From Patescibacteria group bacterium (lineage in GTDB: Bacteria; Patescibacteriota; Microgenomatia; UBA8517): a stretch of DNA of 64,000 bases. Position numbers and translations under genes: made by a program. A model generated the notes under the pieces. The model was given only the letters and a program-made list of their open reading frames with translations, was not told where the DNA came from and ran no database searches. Of the stretch, positions 7,811 through 16,326 are shown one piece after another. Every line of letters starts with the position of its first letter. The first letter of the stretch is position 1. Location of the stretch: contig DASZQR010000010.1 of assembly GCA_035549555.1 (NCBI GenBank), forward strand, positions 620,001-684,000, given 5' to 3'.

Positions 7811-9643
7811 ATGGATATTTTAGCATCATTAAACGACAAACAATTAGAAGCAGTTACTTTTGAGGGGGATAAATTACTTGTCCTTGCTGGAGCAGGCTCA
7901 GGAAAAACAAAAGTCCTCACTCATCGCGCTGCTTGGTTTATTCAAGAAAAAAAAGTTTCCCCAAGTTCCGTAATTTTATTAACCTTCACAAATAAAGCTG
8001 CTTCCGAAATGAAAGAAAGAATCGGCAATCTAATTTCCGATATGCCTGGTTTTGCGGGAACTTTTCATTCTTTTTGTGTCAGAGTTTTGCGAATTGACGG
8101 CAAAAGTATTGGTATTGATAGCAATTTTATAATTTACGACGACTCAGATCAAAAAGAATTAGTAAAAGAGATAATCGAAGATTTTAATTTGCCTGATGAT
8201 TCTTACAATCCAGGAAGTATTTTAAATGAAATAAGTAATTCCAAATCTCAAATGATAACAAGCCTTGAATATGGCGAAATTGCTCAAGGCGATTACCAGG
8301 AAAATATTTTTAAAATTTATGCTGCATATGAAAAAGAACTAAAAACAATTAATGCGCTCGACTTCGACGATATTTTAATGAAAGTTGTAGAAATTTTTCG
8401 CAATAATCCAGAAGTTTTATCTAAATGGCAAAAAAATCTAACTCATATTCTTGTAGATGAATGGCAAGATACAAATAAAATTCAATACAGTCTAACCAAA
8501 TTATTAGTTGGCAAAACTGGAAATTTAACAGCTGTTGGCGATGCTTCTCAAAGTATCTATTCCTGGCGTGGTGCAGATTATAGAAATATAAATAATCTAT
8601 CTTTGGATTATCCAAATTTAAAAACAATTAATTTGGAACAAAATTATCGTTCAACTAAAAAAATTCTTAGTGCAGCAAATTCTGTTATTAGTAAAAATAC
8701 CAATCATCCAATTTTACAGCTCTGGACTAACAACGTTGACGGCGAAAAGATAAAATTATATGCCGCAAGAAACGGCCTTGATGAGGCAAGTTTCATTGTA
8801 AATACTTTGTACGAATTTAATCGCCCGTATAGCGACTATGCTATTCTTTATAGAACAAATGCTCAGTCTCGTGTTTTAGAAGAAGCTCTTCTTCATGCAG
8901 GAATTCCTTATGTTTTAGTCGGCGGCACAAAATTTTACGAAAGAAAAGAAATTAAAGATATTATTTCGTATTTGCGAGTTTTAGCCAATCCAAAAGATAA
9001 AATTTCTTATAAACGCCTAGAAAAGCTCGGAGTTCGCCGTCTTGCAAAATTTAATACTTTAAAAGATTCATTACAAAATCTGGATGAATTCTCAACATTA
9101 GATATTATGGATAAAGTTTTAAAAGAAAGCGGCTATCTGGATTTATTTAATAAAAATACTGAAGAAAATATGGCAAGATTAGAAAATATAAAAGAGCTTC
9201 GAAGTGTTGCAACTCAATTTCCTTTAATTAATGAATTTTTAGAAAACGTCGCGCTTGTTGAGCAGGAAGAAAGTTCTAAATTAAAGGGAGATGAAGGCAA
9301 CCGTGTAACTCTAATGACTTTACATGCCGCAAAAGGTCTCGAATTTCCGGTTGTTTTTTTGGTTGGATTAGAAGAGGGAATATTCCCCCATTCACGATCT
9401 CTTTTTGATAGTGCGCAATTAGAAGAGGAGCGTCGTCTTGCTTATGTTGGAATAACTCGCGCTAAAGAAATTTTATTTCTAACATATGCTAATCAAAGAT
9501 TGTTCTTTGGTCAAACAACAAGCAATCCTCCGAGCAGATTTATCATTGATATTCCAGAAAATTTATTAGAAGCAGCAGGTGTTAAATTAAAATACCAAAA
9601 AGAATATGTATTCGACGATGATAATGATGATATTAATTGGTAA
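7811..9643 (+). CDS. UvrD/PcrA-type superfamily 1A DNA helicase
   Basis: 610 residues, shorter than typical PcrA/UvrD (about 720). Helicase motifs appear in order: Q motif (LNDKQLEAV), Walker A AGAGSGKT (about 26-33), motif Ia (TFTNKAASEM), motif II LVDEWQDT (the usual Phe is Trp here), motif III (GDASQSIYSWRGA), motif IV (QNYRS), motif V (TLHAAKGLEFPVVF) and motif VI (YVGITRAKE). It ends soon after motif VI in an acidic tail, so the usual C-terminal RNAP/UvrB-interacting region is missing. Expected role: 3'-5' unwinding in repair and replication restart. TATAGT lies nine bases before the ATG. A second UvrD-type enzyme lies at 12751-15615. Confidence 0.92.
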   Translation: MDILASLNDKQLEAVTFEGDKLLVLAGAGSGKTKVLTHRAAWFIQEKKVSPSSVILLTFTNKAASEMKERIGNLISDMPGFAGTFHSFCVRVLRIDGKSIGIDSNFIIYDDSDQKELVKEIIEDFNLPDDSYNPGSILNEISNSKSQMITSLEYGEIAQGDYQENIFKIYAAYEKELKTINALDFDDILMKVVEIFRNNPEVLSKWQKNLTHILVDEWQDTNKIQYSLTKLLVGKTGNLTAVGDASQSIYSWRGADYRNINNLSLDYPNLKTINLEQNYRSTKKILSAANSVISKNTNHPILQLWTNNVDGEKIKLYAARNGLDEASFIVNTLYEFNRPYSDYAILYRTNAQSRVLEEALLHAGIPYVLVGGTKFYERKEIKDIISYLRVLANPKDKISYKRLEKLGVRRLAKFNTLKDSLQNLDEFSTLDIMDKVLKESGYLDLFNKNTEENMARLENIKELRSVATQFPLINEFLENVALVEQEESSKLKGDEGNRVTLMTLHAAKGLEFPVVFLVGLEEGIFPHSRSLFDSAQLEEERRLAYVGITRAKEILFLTYANQRLFFGQTTSNPPSRFIIDIPENLLEAAGVKLKYQKEYVFDDDNDDINW

Positions 9644-10175
9644 ATCTAAAAGTAGAAACTATTGTACTCAAAATATTCCATGTTGCTCCTTCATTTTGTC
9701 CAGTATCTATTTCAATAGAATCTTTCCCTTTAGGAAAAATATAATCAATTCCTAGAGAATTATACAACTCATGAGCCATCAAATTACCTACTACAACAGT
9801 TTTCTCATCAGCTCCAGGTGATTGACTTCTCAAAATATTAACAGTACTTTCCTCTGTTTGATTATTCCAGAAATTTATAATAAGCGGACTATCTAATACA
9901 CCGCTGGTTGGAATTGGTTTAGGTGAAAAATGAACCCAAATTGGGGTACCACTACTTACCACAGAAAAATACCAGTTAGATGGATATTCTATAGAATATC
10001 CATAATCAGAGTTAATGTAATTTTTCCAGCCATCAGTTGACACAGAAGCAAAAATAGGAACAGGAGATGACTCTGTAACACTATTATTTTTACCAGGTCT
10101 CGCAACAAAATAAAAAGCCAGAATTGAAAAAGACACTACAATAAGAATTAGATAAACTTTTAAATTTAATTTCAT
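9633..10175 (-). CDS. Membrane-anchored PsbP-like protein
   Basis: 180 residues: an N-terminal membrane helix (about residues 7-25), a short Ser/Pro linker, then a globular domain beginning WKNYINSDYGYSIEYPSNW. The F/Y-x-I-x-YP-x-W pattern is typical of PsbP-like or lipoprotein-type domains widespread in CPR bacteria. No Cys lipobox is seen. Its 3' end overlaps the convergent helicase gene by 11 bases. Such domains are extracytoplasmic and bind unknown ligands; no enzymatic function can be read from the sequence. Confidence 0.7.
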   Translation of the reverse strand: MKLNLKVYLILIVVSFSILAFYFVARPGKNNSVTESSPVPIFASVSTDGWKNYINSDYGYSIEYPSNWYFSVVSSGTPIWVHFSPKPIPTSGVLDSPLIINFWNNQTEESTVNILRSQSPGADEKTVVVGNLMAHELYNSLGIDYIFPKGKDSIEIDTGQNEGATWNILSTIVSTFRFTN

Positions 10176-10209
10176 GGCAAGCGAGTCTAAATAATTGTAT
10201 TATATATTC

Positions 10210-11130
10210 ATGCAAATAGTCCATCCACTTCAAACAAAAGAATGGGAAGAATTTAGAAGAGTTTGGGGCAACGAAGTTGTCCGCATTGATGGCAATCTTT
10301 TAACTCTCCATAAAATCCCTTTTTTAAATAAAAAATTAGGAATTTTTGAAAAAGGTCCTGCTCCAACCAAAGAAATGCTAGAAAACCTAAAAAAATTTGG
10401 ACAAGAAAACAATTTAATTTTCATTAAATTAGAACCAAACGTTGAAAAATCAGATAAATTAATTTCTATATTAAAAAATTCTGGCGCAGTTTCTGGAAAA
10501 ACAATATTTACACCATCCACCTTTGAAATCGATTTAACCAAAAGTGAAGATGAATTACTAAAAGGTTTTGAAAGCAAAACTCGATATAACATTCGCTTGG
10601 CAACTAAAAAAGGCGTTACAGTTCATGAAGACAATAGCGAAAAAGCTTTTGAAAAATACTTGGAACTCACAAAAGAAACCACTCAAAGAGATAAATTCTT
10701 TGCCCATAGCGAAAACTATCACAAACTAATGTGGAAATTCCTAAAAAATAAAATTGCTCACCTCTTAGTTGCAAAATATAATGGCGAAATTATTGTCACT
10801 TGGATTTTATTTGAATTCGATAAAGTCCTCTATTATCCTTACGGCGCCTCAACTCATAAATATAAAAATGTCATGGCTCCAAATTTAATGATGTGGAAAA
10901 CTATAAAATTTGGTAAAAAATTAGGATGTACGAAATTTGATTTATGGGGACGTGAACCCGGAAAAGGATTCACCAAATTTAAAGAAGGTTACAAACCACG
11001 TGTTGTAGAATTTATTGGAACATGGGATTTAGTTATAGATAAAAATGCATATCAACTTTATAAATTTATGGATTTCATTCGCTGGCACACTTTAAGATTC
11101 AAATCTAAATTTATAAAACCCCAGTTTTAA
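10210..11130 (+). CDS. FemAB/FemX-type aminoacyl-tRNA-dependent peptide-bridge transferase
   Basis: 306 residues from ATG 10210; a TTG at 10195 would add five residues but overlaps the -10 box TATTAT (10198-10203), so ATG is preferred. The protein has a double GNAT-like Fem fold: an N-terminal region with LQTKEWEEFR, ESKTRYNIRLATKKGV in the middle (the conserved TRYNIR helix) and LWGREPGKGFTKFKEGY near the C-terminus (the F-T-x-F-K-x-G signature). Fem enzymes add amino acids from aminoacyl-tRNA to the lipid II stem peptide. A second, divergent family member follows two bases downstream, so a two-residue or mixed cross-bridge is conceivable. Confidence 0.88.
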   Translation: MQIVHPLQTKEWEEFRRVWGNEVVRIDGNLLTLHKIPFLNKKLGIFEKGPAPTKEMLENLKKFGQENNLIFIKLEPNVEKSDKLISILKNSGAVSGKTIFTPSTFEIDLTKSEDELLKGFESKTRYNIRLATKKGVTVHEDNSEKAFEKYLELTKETTQRDKFFAHSENYHKLMWKFLKNKIAHLLVAKYNGEIIVTWILFEFDKVLYYPYGASTHKYKNVMAPNLMMWKTIKFGKKLGCTKFDLWGREPGKGFTKFKEGYKPRVVEFIGTWDLVIDKNAYQLYKFMDFIRWHTLRFKSKFIKPQF

Positions 11131-11132
11131 AT

Positions 11133-11978
11133 ATGGCAGATCTTCGTCAATCCCCTGACTGGGCAAATTATCTAAAATCTATCAATTGGAAAATAGAAAA
11201 AATTAATAATATTTATATTTACATTAAGTATTTTCCAGTTCTCGGAAGTTTTGTCAAACTTCAACGCTCTGAAATTTTAAATCAAAAAATTATTACATTT
11301 ATTGAAAATAAATACCATCCATTTCAATTCTCAATCGAACCTGGAGTGTACCCACGACATCCTGAGCGAGTTTTACGAGTCGAAGGATTTCATCCCTCAA
11401 ACTCTCCATCCCTTCCAACCAAAACTTTAATTATTAATTTAAACAAATCAGAAAACGAACTACTAAAATCTTTCTCCCAAAAAGTTCGCTACAACATCAC
11501 GCGCACATCCTTTTTAAAACGTGTTGAAATAGTTGAGAGTGACAACGTCTTAGACTTCACTAATTTTTGGAGAGAAAATTTCGAGAAAAATCGTTTTCCT
11601 TTTTTTAGTCAGCAAAAAAATATTATCGCTATGCAAAAATCCTTTGGAGAAAATTCAAAAATCCTTCTCGCTAAAAAAGATAACAAAATAATTGCAGTTC
11701 TATTTCTATTATTTTTTGATAAAGTCAGTTATTATATGTACGCCGCAGCAAATAATGAAGGCCGCAAAAATTTCGCCCCCACTCTTTTAACCTGGCATGC
11801 AATTTTACTGTCTAAAAAATTAGGAATGAAAACTTTCGATTTCGATGGCATTTACGACACAAGGTTTCCATTAGAGAGTTGGCAGGGCTTTACCAAATTC
11901 AAATCTGGTTTTAGTAAAACTGAAGTTAGTTATCCAGGCCTGTTTGTAAAATCCAAATTTAATATTAAAATATTCTAA
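11133..11978 (+). CDS. Second FemAB-family transferase, carrying an in-frame palindromic insertion
   Basis: 281 residues. The Fem signatures are present: SQKVRYNITRT (conserved R-Y-N-I), a GNAT-like core, and GFTKFKSGFSK at the C-terminus. It is divergent from, and slightly shorter than, the upstream Fem protein. Residues 76-86 (HPERVLRVEGF) are encoded by a dispersed palindromic repeat (11359-11388), which would form a surface loop before the TKTLIINL strand. The gene overlaps nothing but is packed two bases after its neighbour and abuts the next ATG. Predicted role: cytoplasmic-face modification of peptidoglycan precursors. Confidence 0.85.
   Translation: MADLRQSPDWANYLKSINWKIEKINNIYIYIKYFPVLGSFVKLQRSEILNQKIITFIENKYHPFQFSIEPGVYPRHPERVLRVEGFHPSNSPSLPTKTLIINLNKSENELLKSFSQKVRYNITRTSFLKRVEIVESDNVLDFTNFWRENFEKNRFPFFSQQKNIIAMQKSFGENSKILLAKKDNKIIAVLFLLFFDKVSYYMYAAANNEGRKNFAPTLLTWHAILLSKKLGMKTFDFDGIYDTRFPLESWQGFTKFKSGFSKTEVSYPGLFVKSKFNIKIF
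11359..11388. repeat. Dispersed imperfect palindrome, copy 1 (inside a femAB gene)
   Basis: A 30-base element with ends ATCCT and AGGAT and core GAGCGAG...CGAGTCGA. It is 29/30 identical to the copy at 14536-14565 in an unrelated helicase gene. It keeps the reading frame and encodes HPERVLRVEG. Confidence 0.75.
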
Positions 11979-12440
11979 ATGAAAACAATTTATCCCTTTA
12001 GTCCCATCAAAAATGAAAAAGATTTAAACAAGGCTTTAGAATATATAACTTCAGAACTTGAAAAACTTTCATTAGAAATCTTTCAAGAGAAACTTCCCAT
12101 TACAACCCTCAAAATATTTCCTCATTATTTTGATGAATATGATTATTTATATGATTTAATTTCCAAAAAAGGTCCAAGGGAACCGTTTAGTTCCGAAACT
12201 AGTTTATATATTAAAGTCCAAGAAAAAATACTAAATTATAATATTAATTATTTAGGTGTTCGAATCGTTGATCCATATCGTCTCCAAGTTGGTTGTGGTG
12301 ATTATGAAATAGATAATTTTCAAGAATTCAAAAATAAATGGAAGGATAAATCACCATTCATTAGAAATTTCAAAGAAGACATGATTGAAATTTGGCACCC
12401 AGATTTCGATGTTTTGGGGTATGTTATCCCAAAACTATGA
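11979..12440 (+). CDS. Hypothetical cytoplasmic protein
   Basis: 153 residues, soluble, with no signal peptide or membrane segment. The start directly follows the stop of the femAB gene, and the stop overlaps the ATG of the ASCH-domain gene in an ATGA arrangement, so all four genes from 10210 to 12769 look co-transcribed. It has a helical N-terminal third (LNKALEYITSELEKLS) and a mixed, aromatic-rich remainder ending HPDFDVLGYVIP. No family is recognised. Confidence 0.6.
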   Translation: MKTIYPFSPIKNEKDLNKALEYITSELEKLSLEIFQEKLPITTLKIFPHYFDEYDYLYDLISKKGPREPFSSETSLYIKVQEKILNYNINYLGVRIVDPYRLQVGCGDYEIDNFQEFKNKWKDKSPFIRNFKEDMIEIWHPDFDVLGYVIPKL

Positions 12441-12769
12441 AAGCCATCTCTCTCAAACAGCCTTACGCTAATTTAATAAGAGATGGAATTAAAACAATTG
12501 AAACAAGGAAATGGAAAACAAATTATCGGGGAGACTTACTAATTTGCTCCTCACAAAATCCCAAAATAGAACCAGCTGGTTTTGCTCTTTGCATAGTCAA
12601 TCTCTACGATATTCGAAGAATGAAAAAAAGTGATGAAAAAGCAGCATGCTTTAAATATTCTCCAAAATTATATGCTTGGTTAATTAGAAATTTAAGAGTA
12701 ATAAAACCTTTTCCAGTCAAGGGTCAATTAAATATTTACGAAGTCGATAATCACTCTAAATCCGCCTGA
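12437..12769 (+). CDS. ASCH-domain protein
   Basis: 110 residues from ATG 12437, which overlaps the previous stop by two bases; an upstream in-frame codon at 12392 is inside the previous gene and is unlikely. The sequence opens with MKAISLKQPYANLI, then GIKTIETRKWKTNYRGDLLI, the classic ASCH/PUA-like signature (K-Q-P-x-A, E-x-R, Y-R-G). ASCH proteins bind RNA or nucleotides; some are N4-acetylcytidine amidohydrolases. The substrate here is unknown. The 3' end overlaps the convergent helicase-nuclease gene by 19 bases. Confidence 0.82.
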   Translation: MKAISLKQPYANLIRDGIKTIETRKWKTNYRGDLLICSSQNPKIEPAGFALCIVNLYDIRRMKKSDEKAACFKYSPKLYAWLIRNLRVIKPFPVKGQLNIYEVDNHSKSA

Positions 12770-15615
12770 CAAAACATTTTGAACTCACAAAATTCACAAA
12801 GCATACTTCCACTACATTTAAACTCTGATTTCTCGATTTCTTTTTTTATTCTTAAAATCTCTTCTTTTGCTTTTATCAAATCGCTTTTTGTTCTCACTGT
12901 TGTAATTTTTTTTTGGTTCTCAAAATAGTACAAAGATAATTTAACCTTTTCTGGTTTTTTCTTAAACAAATCCTGTGCAGCAAGCGCATAAATAGTTAAT
13001 TGCAAATTGCGATCTATCTCTTTTTGAGTTGGGACATTCATACCTGTTTTATAGTCCCAGATTTCAATAGTTCCATCAGGCAATTTATCAACACGATCAA
13101 TTCTCCCTCCAACTTTCAAATCTTTGCTAATTGGTATAACAAAATCTTGTTCCAAAAATGTTGGCAATTTATTTTTATCAAATTGTAATTTGTAAAAATC
13201 TTTTAGATATTTTTTCCCTTTATCAAAAAATTCTTGGTTCTGTTTTTTATCCAAAAACCCTTCATGTATCCAGTTTTTCTTAAAAAGTTTAAGTAAATCT
13301 TTTTCAGCATTTTTTTTGCTTTCATAGAAATCACGAAGCGTATTGTGAATACTTGTTCCAAAGCTTGCTGCAGCAATTGGCTGTGTTGGAATTTTTAAAA
13401 TATATTTTAATTTAAAATGAAGTGGACAAATCTCAAAAGTTTCAATTTGCGAATAAGACAAATAGTTAATTTTTAGCCTCGCATTATTCTCATCTTTTTT
13501 GTTTTCCGCAATTTCATTTTTGTTTGCAAAACTTAAAAAACTCAGTTGTTCTATTTTTGCGTTCTGCTTTACCGATGCGTCAGCATCGAGAGCTGATTTG
13601 CCCAGCGATTCGAATATAAAGGGTGACAACTTTTTTTCTCTTTTTGCCTCCCCGTAAAAATTGGCTGCGCTAAAATAAAGTTTATCTTTTGCACGTGTCA
13701 TTCCCACATAAAAAAGCCTTCTCTCTTCTTGTTGGTGAAAATCTCCAGTTGGTAAAACTTCTTTTATGAGTGCATCAGGAATTGGAATCTGCTCGCGTCG
13801 CTCAATTGTTGGAAATCTTTGTGCCACCAAGTTAACTAAAAACACAACAGGAAATTCTAGTCCTTTAGAAGAATGCACCGTTAAAATATTTACAACGTTT
13901 ATTTCATTCCAATCGCTGTCAGCGGCAAGCGGTGATTCCCCTACATCCATTGCAAGATTTATATAATCAACAACATCAAAAACACCTGTACTTCCTGGAT
14001 GATCAACTTCATAAGTTTTTATTTTATCAAAAAATTTAGAAATATTATTTGCTCTCTTTGCAGCTTCAGCATTTTCTGGGTTTAATAAATCATTAAGTAA
14101 TTTTGTCTCCTCCAAAAAATAATACAAAATTTGTCCCGCACTTTCTTTATTAACTAACCCCAAATGTTTGTGGACCATCTCAACAATTTTTTTAATTTTT
14201 TCTTTAGAGTCAATGCTTATGTTTATTTCACCTGCTTTTTCAGCTGCTTCAAAATAACTTAAGTTTTGCCTTCTTGCAAAATTACTAATCTTAGCCAAAT
14301 CTCTTGAGTTAACACCAAACACTGATAAAGAAAAAATCCGAAACGCAGCCGTACTGTTATCAAAATCATAAAGAACTTGAAGATAAGAAATTAAATCAAC
14401 TATTTCACTTTGCCGGAAAAGTTTTCCAGGTCCTAAAAATTGATAAGGAATTCCTTGTCTCTGTAATGCTCTAATGAATGGTTCTGCGTGATTATTCGCT
14501 CGCACCAAAATCGCAAAATCTCGATATTCATATCGATCCTGAGGGAGTTTTACGAGTCGAAGGATTTCTTTAGCAACCATTTCAGCTTCATTTTCAACCC
14601 GTCCTGTGTGAATAAATTCTATTTTCTCTCCATCTTTTTTGTTTGAAATTAATTTTTTGTTAACATTCTCAATTACTTCCAATCTATCTGGATTATTGTG
14701 TTGTATAAGTTCATATGCTCTATCCAATATCTCTTGTGTCGATCGATAGTTTTGAGTAAGAGTGACAACTTTTGTCTTAGGAAAATTTTTTCTAAATTGA
14801 ATAATATTACTTATCGCCGCTCCCCGAAATCGATAAACGCTTTGATCATCATCACCCACTACTGTTATATTCTGTGTTTTGTTTTGTTTTGCCAAAATGA
14901 GCGCCAGCTCATTTTGAGAGAAATTCGTATCCTGAAATTCATCAATCAAAATATATTTAAATTGGCGTTTGTATTCTTTCAAAACATTTGGCCTGTCACG
15001 AAAAAGTTTTATAGTTTTTGTAATCAAATCTCCAAAATCCATAAAACCATTTGCAATTTTTAATTCCTCATATGTGCGATATGCATTGGCTAGTTCCAAC
15101 CATTTTTTGTCCTCTTGTTTCCTTGCCCATTTTAAATATTCATCAGTTTTAATATCTTCATCTTGAAGTCTGGAAAAATGTTGTATCATCCCATCAATAA
15201 ATTTATAAGGATTTCCAAGCGGTCGATAATAACTTAATTTAAATTTAAACAAATTTTGGCGAATCAACTGCACAGTCTCGCCCGTTGTCATCAATTTAAA
15301 TCTTGGATCCATTCCAATCTGTAGCGCTTCCCTTCTTAAGATTCTCTCGCAAAATGCATGGAAAGTAAGAATCCACATATTGGTATATCCATATGGGAGT
15401 GCAATATCAATTCTCTCTTCCATTTCTCGAGCCGCCTTTTCTGTAAAGGTAAGTGCAAGTATCTCTTCGGGTTTTGCCAATTTTTTTTCAATTAAAAATT
15501 TAACTCGTTCAGTAATAACAGTAGTTTTCCCAGTTCCAGCTCCAGCAATTACAAGTAAGGGACCATTTTTATGTTTTATCGCCTGAAGTTGTTGTTTATT
15601 GAGAGTTTTCTCCAC
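12751..15615 (-). CDS. UvrD-type helicase fused to RecB/AddB-like Fe-S nuclease
   Basis: 954 residues, GTG start at 15615. The N-terminal two thirds is a superfamily 1 helicase: Walker A AGAGTGKT (24-31), TFTEKAAREM, LIDEFQDT, GDDDQSVYRFRGA, TVHSSKGLEFPVVF, YVGMTRAKD. The C-terminal about 230 residues form a PD-(D/E)XK RecB-family nuclease: SYSQIETFEIC, GGRIDRVD and EIWDYKTG (about 835-860). Cysteines flank this domain (one in FEIC, then C-x2-C-x5-C at the end), matching the AddB-type 4Fe-4S staple. It likely resects or repairs double-strand breaks as a single-chain AddAB-like enzyme. TACAAT lies six bases before the GTG. Two small palindromic insertions lie in frame (14536-14565; 13573-13588). 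Confidence 0.92.
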   Translation of the reverse strand: MEKTLNKQQLQAIKHKNGPLLVIAGAGTGKTTVITERVKFLIEKKLAKPEEILALTFTEKAAREMEERIDIALPYGYTNMWILTFHAFCERILRREALQIGMDPRFKLMTTGETVQLIRQNLFKFKLSYYRPLGNPYKFIDGMIQHFSRLQDEDIKTDEYLKWARKQEDKKWLELANAYRTYEELKIANGFMDFGDLITKTIKLFRDRPNVLKEYKRQFKYILIDEFQDTNFSQNELALILAKQNKTQNITVVGDDDQSVYRFRGAAISNIIQFRKNFPKTKVVTLTQNYRSTQEILDRAYELIQHNNPDRLEVIENVNKKLISNKKDGEKIEFIHTGRVENEAEMVAKEILRLVKLPQDRYEYRDFAILVRANNHAEPFIRALQRQGIPYQFLGPGKLFRQSEIVDLISYLQVLYDFDNSTAAFRIFSLSVFGVNSRDLAKISNFARRQNLSYFEAAEKAGEINISIDSKEKIKKIVEMVHKHLGLVNKESAGQILYYFLEETKLLNDLLNPENAEAAKRANNISKFFDKIKTYEVDHPGSTGVFDVVDYINLAMDVGESPLAADSDWNEINVVNILTVHSSKGLEFPVVFLVNLVAQRFPTIERREQIPIPDALIKEVLPTGDFHQQEERRLFYVGMTRAKDKLYFSAANFYGEAKREKKLSPFIFESLGKSALDADASVKQNAKIEQLSFLSFANKNEIAENKKDENNARLKINYLSYSQIETFEICPLHFKLKYILKIPTQPIAAASFGTSIHNTLRDFYESKKNAEKDLLKLFKKNWIHEGFLDKKQNQEFFDKGKKYLKDFYKLQFDKNKLPTFLEQDFVIPISKDLKVGGRIDRVDKLPDGTIEIWDYKTGMNVPTQKEIDRNLQLTIYALAAQDLFKKKPEKVKLSLYYFENQKKITTVRTKSDLIKAKEEILRIKKEIEKSEFKCSGSMLCEFCEFKMFCQADLE
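13573..13588. repeat. Short perfect hairpin inside the helicase-nuclease linker
   Basis: CGATGC, loop GTCA, GCATCG. It lies in the non-conserved linker between helicase and nuclease and is read through in frame. Confidence 0.45.
14536..14565. repeat. Dispersed imperfect palindrome, copy 2 (inside the helicase-nuclease gene)
   Basis: A 30-base element differing from the copy at 11359-11388 at one position. It is read on the minus strand as ILRLVKLPQD, about residues 351-360 of the host protein. Confidence 0.75.
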
Positions 15616-15634
15616 GAAGCCATTGTATCACTAG

Positions 15635-16144
15635 TTATTTAGTAACTTCATAATGAAGTTGTATTCCATTTTTTCCTACTTTTTTTGTTCCTATTAACTT
15701 CAAATTTAAGTTCATATCGGACTCTGCAAAGAGATTAATTCCTTTTCCAAAAATAAATGGTTCCACATCTAAAAATATTTCATCAATTTTTCCCGATTCC
15801 AAAGCAACTTTATTCATTTTTCCTCCACCTGCAATAAGCATGTTTTCAAACTTTTTTTCCTGAGAAACTTTAATTGCTTCATTAAAACTTTTTACAAAAA
15901 TTGTATTTTTATTTCTTGGTTTGTCACCAGAAGTTGTTAAAACAACAATAAACGGATTTCTCAAATTATCAAAACCATTATCCTCAATAGTTAAATCATA
16001 AGTAGTTTTGCCAATTACTAAATTTCCAATTTCAATTACTTTGTTTTTATAACTTTCAAATTCATCATCACTCCATGGAGTGTCATGATCAGCTTTCGCA
16101 ATCATTCCGTTTGCAGAAATAGCCATATATAAAATTATTTTCAT
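15635..16144 (-). CDS. RibD C-terminal / dihydrofolate-reductase-fold protein
   Basis: 169 residues. The order of motifs fits the RibD_C family: N-terminal IILYMAISANGMIA, a GNLVIGKTTYD segment, and LIAGGGKMN (NADPH-binding Gly-rich loop), followed by DEIFLDVEPFIFGKGINLF. Members reduce pteridine- or ribitylamino-pyrimidine-like substrates with NADPH. The neighbourhood lacks riboflavin or folate genes, so the substrate is open. TACAAT lies six bases upstream of the ATG. The start region is back to back with a candidate non-coding RNA promoter on the other strand. Confidence 0.82.
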   Translation of the reverse strand: MKIILYMAISANGMIAKADHDTPWSDDEFESYKNKVIEIGNLVIGKTTYDLTIEDNGFDNLRNPFIVVLTTSGDKPRNKNTIFVKSFNEAIKVSQEKKFENMLIAGGGKMNKVALESGKIDEIFLDVEPFIFGKGINLFAESDMNLNLKLIGTKKVGKNGIQLHYEVTK

Positions 16145-16164
16145 AAACCAATTGTATCACGCTG

Positions 16165-16323
16165 TATAATTATCAAAGTAAGCCCATAAATTATGGAAGA
16201 ATTTGTAATTTTTCTTTAAATAATAAAATCCATAATTTGAATTGGAAGGAGATTAATTGTCAGCCTCTCATTAAAAAGTCCGAAGAGTAAGATAAATTCG
16301 AACCGGTACTCCAATTCCTTACT
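16165..16323 (+). ncRNA. Candidate structured RNA with a nested three-way junction
   Basis: The intergenic stretch between the ribD-like and rmuC genes has three nested, abutting inverted repeats. P1 pairs AGTAAG (16177-16182) with CTTACT (16318-16323). P2 pairs AAATTATGGA (16188-16197) with TCCATAATTT (16229-16238). P3 pairs GAATTGGA (16239-16246) with TCCAATTC (16310-16317). P2 directly adjoins P3, and P3 directly adjoins the 3' side of P1. TATAAT at 16165-16170 predicts transcription starting at about 16177, the first base of P1. The orientation is opposite to both neighbours. No known RNA family is recognised; tRNA, SRP RNA and tmRNA signatures are absent. Confidence 0.45.
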
Positions 16324-16326
16324 AAT

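Noticed and set aside
16239-16317. tRNA gene in the rmuC upstream region
   Set aside because: The length and closing stem look tRNA-like and TTCGAA is present, but no T-arm, D-arm or anticodon stem pairs correctly on either strand.
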